64,000 bases of DNA, from NCBI GenBank assembly GCA_963833835.1, contig CAWHZI010000006.1, positions 280,815 through 344,814 on the forward strand, read 5' to 3'. Positions 60,747-64,000 of the stretch are shown here, piece after piece (position 1 is the first letter of the stretch; the number at the start of each line of letters is the position of its first letter). Under the pieces are notes generated by a model. It saw nothing but the letters and a program-made list of their open reading frames with translations, had not been told where the DNA came from and ran no database searches. This DNA is from Bog-532 sp963833835. GTDB taxonomy: Bacteria > Actinomycetota > Actinomycetes > Streptosporangiales > Streptosporangiaceae. The translations under genes were made by a program, and so were the position numbers.

Positions 60747-61666
60747 TCCTTGCTGCGAGCGCCGGGGCCGTCAGCGCCGTCTACCAGCGGGCCGCCGAGG
60801 CCCGGGACCGGCGCCGCTTCCCCGCACCCGGCCGGCTCGTGCCCGTCGGCGGTGATCGCCGGCTGCATCTGTACGAGGCTGGCGACGGCCAGCCTGCGGT
60901 CGTCATCGTGCCCGCGCTCAACGGCAGCATCCTGGAGTGGCTGCACATCGTCCGCGAGGTGCAGCACGACACCCTGGTCTGCGTCTACGACCGGGCCGGG
61001 ATCGGCTGGAGTGACCCGCCGCCGTCCGGGCGGCTCAGCATCACCGCGATGGCGGCCGACCTGTGCGCGCTGCTCGGCGCGGCCGGGGTCCCGCCGCCGT
61101 ACATCGTGGCCGGGCATTCCCTCGGGGGCGTGGTGGCCCGCCGGTTCGCGACCGATTACCCCCAGCAGGTGTGCGGGCTGGTCATGGTCGACTCCAGCCA
61201 CGACGACCAGGCCCAGCGGATTTCCTGGCGGCAAGGTGCCGGGGCGAACGTGAAGTTCGCCCTGCGCCGCCGGGCCTGGATCCTGGGGGCCAGGCGGCTG
61301 GCCGCCGTACGCGGGATGATCCCCAGCCTGGACGCGGACATCGCCCGGGAGGCACCCCCGGAGTACGCCGGCGCCGCCCGGGCCATCAGCCTGTCCACTC
61401 AGGCCCGGCGCATCACGGTGGCCGAGATGCTGCTCGCCGCCCGGCACCGGAACCAGCCGGCCGATCTGGGCTCGCTGCCCCTGACCGTCCTGACCAGCGC
61501 CTCCTCCACGCTGGACGTCTGGCCGCAGCTCCAGGACGAGCTCGCGGACCTGTCCACCGCCAGCCGGCACATCTACGCCCAGCGCGCCGGGCACAACATT
61601 CATCTCGATGAACCAGAAGCAGTAATCCGGGCCCTCCGCGAGATGATCAGCCAGTGTCGGCCGTAA
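60710..61666 (+). CDS. Alpha/beta hydrolase, membrane-anchored
   Basis: About 318 residues from GTG 60710 (uncertain). A hydrophobic N-terminal segment, LLVRALILAASAGAVSAVY, is a signal or anchor. The hydrolase fold follows: YDRAGIGWSD, GHSLGGVVAR with the nucleophile serine, and a C-terminal AGHNIHLDEPEAV with the catalytic histidine. Probable esterase or lipase-like enzyme acting outside the membrane. The junction with the isomerase fragment lies inside its presumed start region. Confidence 0.83.
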   Translation: MAQAGKLLVRALILAASAGAVSAVYQRAAEARDRRRFPAPGRLVPVGGDRRLHLYEAGDGQPAVVIVPALNGSILEWLHIVREVQHDTLVCVYDRAGIGWSDPPPSGRLSITAMAADLCALLGAAGVPPPYIVAGHSLGGVVARRFATDYPQQVCGLVMVDSSHDDQAQRISWRQGAGANVKFALRRRAWILGARRLAAVRGMIPSLDADIAREAPPEYAGAARAISLSTQARRITVAEMLLAARHRNQPADLGSLPLTVLTSASSTLDVWPQLQDELADLSTASRHIYAQRAGHNIHLDEPEAVIRALREMISQCRP

Positions 61667-61715
61667 CCTCCAATGGCGATCTCTATTGCTGTCGCGTCGA
61701 GGAGGAAGCTGAGCG

Positions 61716-62357
61716 GTGAAGCTGACCAAGCACGAGCACGCCTGCGTGGTGGCGGAGAAGGACGGCACGTCGATCGTCATCGATCCGGGCTCGTTCTCAC
61801 CGGGCGCGGCGGAGATCATCGCCAGCGGCGACATCATCCTGATCACTCACGAGCACGCCGACCACGTCCACGAGGAAGCGATCAACACCGCGCTGGCGGA
61901 CCGGCCGGACCTGAAGCTGTACGCACCCGAGGCCCTGCGCCGCCTGTTCGCGGCCGGCCCGGACCAGTTCAACGCCGTCGCCGCCGGTGACGAACTCCAG
62001 CTCGGCTCGTTCGACATCACCGTGCACGGCAGCGAGCACGCGCTCATCCACGCCGCCATCCCGGTCGTGGCCAACGTCGGCTACCTGTTCGACGGCACCG
62101 TCTACCACCCCGGCGATGCCTACCACCTGCCCGCCGCCGCCGTGACCACGCTGCTGCTGCCCACCAGCGGCCCGTGGATGAAGTTCGGCGAAGCCATCGA
62201 CTACATCCGCGCGGTCGCGCCGCAGCAGGTCGTGCAGATCCACGAGGCCCTGCTCAGCGACATCGGCCAGGGCCTGGCCGGCGCCCTCCTGGGCGAGAAC
62301 GGCCCAGCCGGCGTCCCGCTGACCCAGATTCCTCCCGGCCAGTCCCTGACCGTCTGA
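61716..62357 (+). CDS. MBL-fold metal-dependent hydrolase (UlaG-like)
   Basis: A 213-residue metallo-beta-lactamase-fold protein from GTG 61716. THEHADHVH gives the HxHxDH metal motif; GSEHALIH and YHPGDAYHLP follow, and the C-terminal QIHEALLSDIG. The short UlaG/RNase Z-like arrangement suggests a lactonase or phosphodiesterase-like hydrolase; the substrate is unknown. GAGGAAGCTGAGCG lies before the start. Confidence 0.85.
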   Translation: MKLTKHEHACVVAEKDGTSIVIDPGSFSPGAAEIIASGDIILITHEHADHVHEEAINTALADRPDLKLYAPEALRRLFAAGPDQFNAVAAGDELQLGSFDITVHGSEHALIHAAIPVVANVGYLFDGTVYHPGDAYHLPAAAVTTLLLPTSGPWMKFGEAIDYIRAVAPQQVVQIHEALLSDIGQGLAGALLGENGPAGVPLTQIPPGQSLTV

Positions 62358-62692
62358 CCCCCCTCAGCCCCGGGTTTCAGGGCGCCGGGAAATTTTTGGG
62401 CAAACCCGCGTCATACTCGCGTAGGCCGCCCGTCTCATAAGCATGACGCAAACGTGCGAATGGATGCCAAGCGAGCGGCGCCCCCGGCGACAGGCCACCC
62501 CGGCCCTGGCCACCCTGCCCGGGACCCCGGCTGCCTGCTACGGAGTCGTCTGGGGCTGAGTCCCGCTCCACCACCAGGCCGAGCCGGGCCAGCGATGGGC
62601 CAGATCAGCGAGCCGGGCCTGACCACCGAGCCGGGCCAGACCATGATCGATGTACCTTTGGTGCCCTTCTAGGGTGCCTAAAGCTCCATCGA
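62358..62692. other. Intergenic region with a large inverted repeat
   Basis: No gene is supported. 62644-62695 holds perfect 9-base arms, TGATCGATG and CATCGATCA, around an imperfect inner stem (CTTT...CCC/GGG...AAAG). It may be a two-way terminator between the MBL gene and the small minus-strand gene. Confidence 0.5.
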
Positions 62693-62935
62693 TCAAGGAA
62701 TGCCGCGGCGACGGGTCGGGTCAGCGGTAATACGACGGCATGGCCGGCCTCGGCCCGTCACCCGCCCGCCGCGGCTCGCAGCCGAGCATCGTGTCCGGCT
62801 GCGGAGCGCGCTGGGCCGACAGCATGCGGTCGGGCTGCGGAGGATCCGGACCACCAGCACGCGGCGCCCTTCCGCCATGGCGCGCGCCGCGTGCTGGCGC
62901 ATGTTGTCGGCCTTGGCTTCCTTCATGAAACCCAT
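62693..62935 (-). CDS. Small protein with conserved N-terminus, possibly frameshifted
   Basis: The first 31 residues, MGFMKEAKADNMRQHAARAM and EGRRVLVVRI, match a family of small actinobacterial proteins (about 75-100 residues). After that this frame becomes Arg/Ser-rich and unlike the family, while an overlapping frame reads smoothly to 62721. A frameshift near 62840 or real truncation is possible. Function unknown. Confidence 0.4.
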   Translation of the reverse strand: MGFMKEAKADNMRQHAARAMAEGRRVLVVRILRSPTACCRPSALRSRTRCSAASRGGRVTGRGRPCRRITADPTRRRGIP

Positions 62936-62984
62936 GAGTCACCTGCTTTCCGAAAGCTGGCCGATGTCAGAGGCGATCCGGGTC

Positions 62985-63795
62985 TTATGGCGTCGTCACC
63001 ACCTTCAATGTCCAGTCGCCTTCGCTGTTCACCTGCAGATAATGAGTGCCTGCATCGTTGTAGACGTGTACAACCCCACTACCGCCAGTCCCCAGCTGGT
63101 TAGGGTCCGTCACCGCGAAGTCGCTGCCCCCGTCACCGTAGATCTGAAAGTTCACCGACGTCCCCATGCTGCCCTCGCTGTAGGTCCAGTCGATGTCATA
63201 GTCACCGGTGCCGCCGACCGTGTAGCGGGCCGTTTGGTACTGGCCCGAGCCTGAGGTCGCCAGAAGCGTCTGCGCCTGGAATGGCGCCGCGGCTTTCGCC
63301 ACGGAGCTTGGGGATGCTTTCGACTGTGCTGAAGGTGTAGCCGAAGCCGAAGCCGAAGCGGCGGGCGAAGACACCGAGCTCACTGGGCTGGACTGGGGCC
63401 CCTTCGTCGTGACGCTCACGAGGATGATCACCAGGACAACGAACGCGCCGCCGCCGATCAAGATCTTTCGTAGGGTGTGCTTTTTCTTCGGCTGGCGGTG
63501 GCGGTGGCGGTGTTTGCGGATACTGCCCGGGCCACCCGCCAGCAGGCCCCGTTTGCTGGGGTGGCGGGTAGTAGCCGCGGTGAGGATCAAAACGGGGACG
63601 CTGGTCGTAAGGCGACTGATCAAACTGCGGTCCACTCGGAATGAACCGCGGCCGCCCCGCCTGCTCATGTGATGGCTGCGGCTCATAGGGGTCATATTGG
63701 CCATTTGCGGGTTGTCCGTACGGCCCCTGCGTGGGCTGCTCGCGGGATGGCCGGGGCCGGTAACGCTCGTAGGGATCTCTCGGCGGCTCGGTCAT
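62985..63795 (-). pseudogene. Proline-rich, single-helix membrane protein, frameshifted in its Pro tract
   Basis: ATG 63795, with GAGGGGGG upstream, starts MTEPPRDPYERYRPRP and a long Pro/Gln/Tyr-rich cytoplasmic region. At a CCACCG repeat near 63485-63515 the frame breaks. In the neighbouring frame the protein continues with KKKHTLRKILIGGGAF, a membrane helix (VVLVIILVSV), a Ser/Ala linker and a beta-rich exported domain (YTVGGTGDYDIDWTY to DWTLKVVTTP) ending at 62985. Restored length is about 270 residues. The layout resembles actinobacterial membrane-anchored sensor or lipoprotein-like proteins of unknown function. Confidence 0.68.
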
Positions 63796-64000
63796 TGACG
63801 CCCCCCTCATCAGCACCGCGCTCTGCGGTGCATCTCACGCAAAAGGGACGCGACTTCAAGCTGAACTGTTTACTTGCAGGTTCAAACTTTATTATTTCGC
63901 AATGCTAAATAAGACCTTGAGGGCAACAAGGAACTTATCGGTCAGGCGCCAGTCGTCCGGGCCGAGCGTTTCGCGGTCGATTCGGTCGCTGGCTCAGATT
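63796..64000. other. Right-edge intergenic sequence
   Basis: About 200 bases, moderately AT-rich near 63870-63920. It should contain the promoter of the minus-strand Pro-rich protein. I see no gene start within the window. Confidence 0.4.

Noticed and set aside
1..64000. tRNA, rRNA or complete insertion sequences
   Set aside because: No tRNA cloverleaf, rRNA segment or transposase gene was recognised anywhere in the window by eye; tRNAscan and ISfinder runs would confirm this.

Overview
The window is very GC-rich, uses GTG and TTG starts freely, and carries typical actinomycete families: SpoIIE-type phosphatases, a PASTA-less membrane Ser/Thr kinase, DUF1707, mycothiol-type DinB folds and HTH-Clp_N regulators. 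It is chromosomal DNA of a high-GC actinobacterium, probably a filamentous one. I cannot name the genus. No rRNA, tRNA, CRISPR array or complete insertion sequence is visible.

Layout. (1) 0-5 kb: end of an NCS1 nucleobase permease, purK-purE, a TetR/short-chain dehydrogenase pair with a clear operator, and an OsmC protein. (2) 5-22.5 kb: an exopolysaccharide locus with a CE4 deacetylase, five GT2 glycosyltransferases, an FkbM methyltransferase, a hexapeptide acyltransferase, a Wzx/MATE-like flippase, two GH16 glycanases (one broken) and a 922-residue polytopic membrane protein. That membrane protein has a group-II-intron-like reverse transcriptase domain embedded in frame in one of its cytoplasmic loops. 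(3) 22.5-42 kb: a split meta-cleavage (aromatic ring fission) regulon: extradiol dioxygenase, meta-cleavage hydrolase, FAH-family hydratase/isomerase, pyruvate aldolase and acylating acetaldehyde dehydrogenase. A FadR-type GntR regulator lies in the middle. The same palindrome, AAACTG-N4-CAGTTT, stands in front of three separate transcription units and next to the regulator's own gene. Exporters with ArsR- and TetR-like operators, a methyltransferase and an HTH-Clp_N regulator interrupt it. (4) 42-48.4 kb: two paralogous secreted lysozyme/transglycosylase-like proteins with TTG starts, a Ser/Thr kinase and class I fumarase. (5) 48.6-55.2 kb: a four-gene, translationally coupled stressosome operon whose first gene fuses RsbR and RsbS, followed by a MarR regulator and another SpoIIE-type phosphatase. 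(6) 55.7-64 kb: DUF1707 protein, MFS transporter, a LacI-controlled DUF2961 carbohydrate unit ending in a truncated sugar-isomerase-like gene, an alpha/beta hydrolase, an MBL-fold protein and a proline-rich membrane-anchored protein.

At least five genes are broken by small frameshifts, mostly in low-complexity tracts (about 21.6-22.1, 30.5, 44.0, 59.1 and 63.5 kb). They may be real decay or repeat-slippage variation, but indel errors in the assembly are an equally good explanation. The reading frame of the reverse-transcriptase fusion is intact over 2.8 kb.

The most interesting item is the RT-membrane protein fusion (12460-15228). The RT keeps one catalytic aspartate in each of two blocks, but the YADD box reads ELDS and the block between RT2 and RT3 is shortened. 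It therefore looks like a domesticated, probably non-polymerising RT inside a polysaccharide-locus membrane protein.
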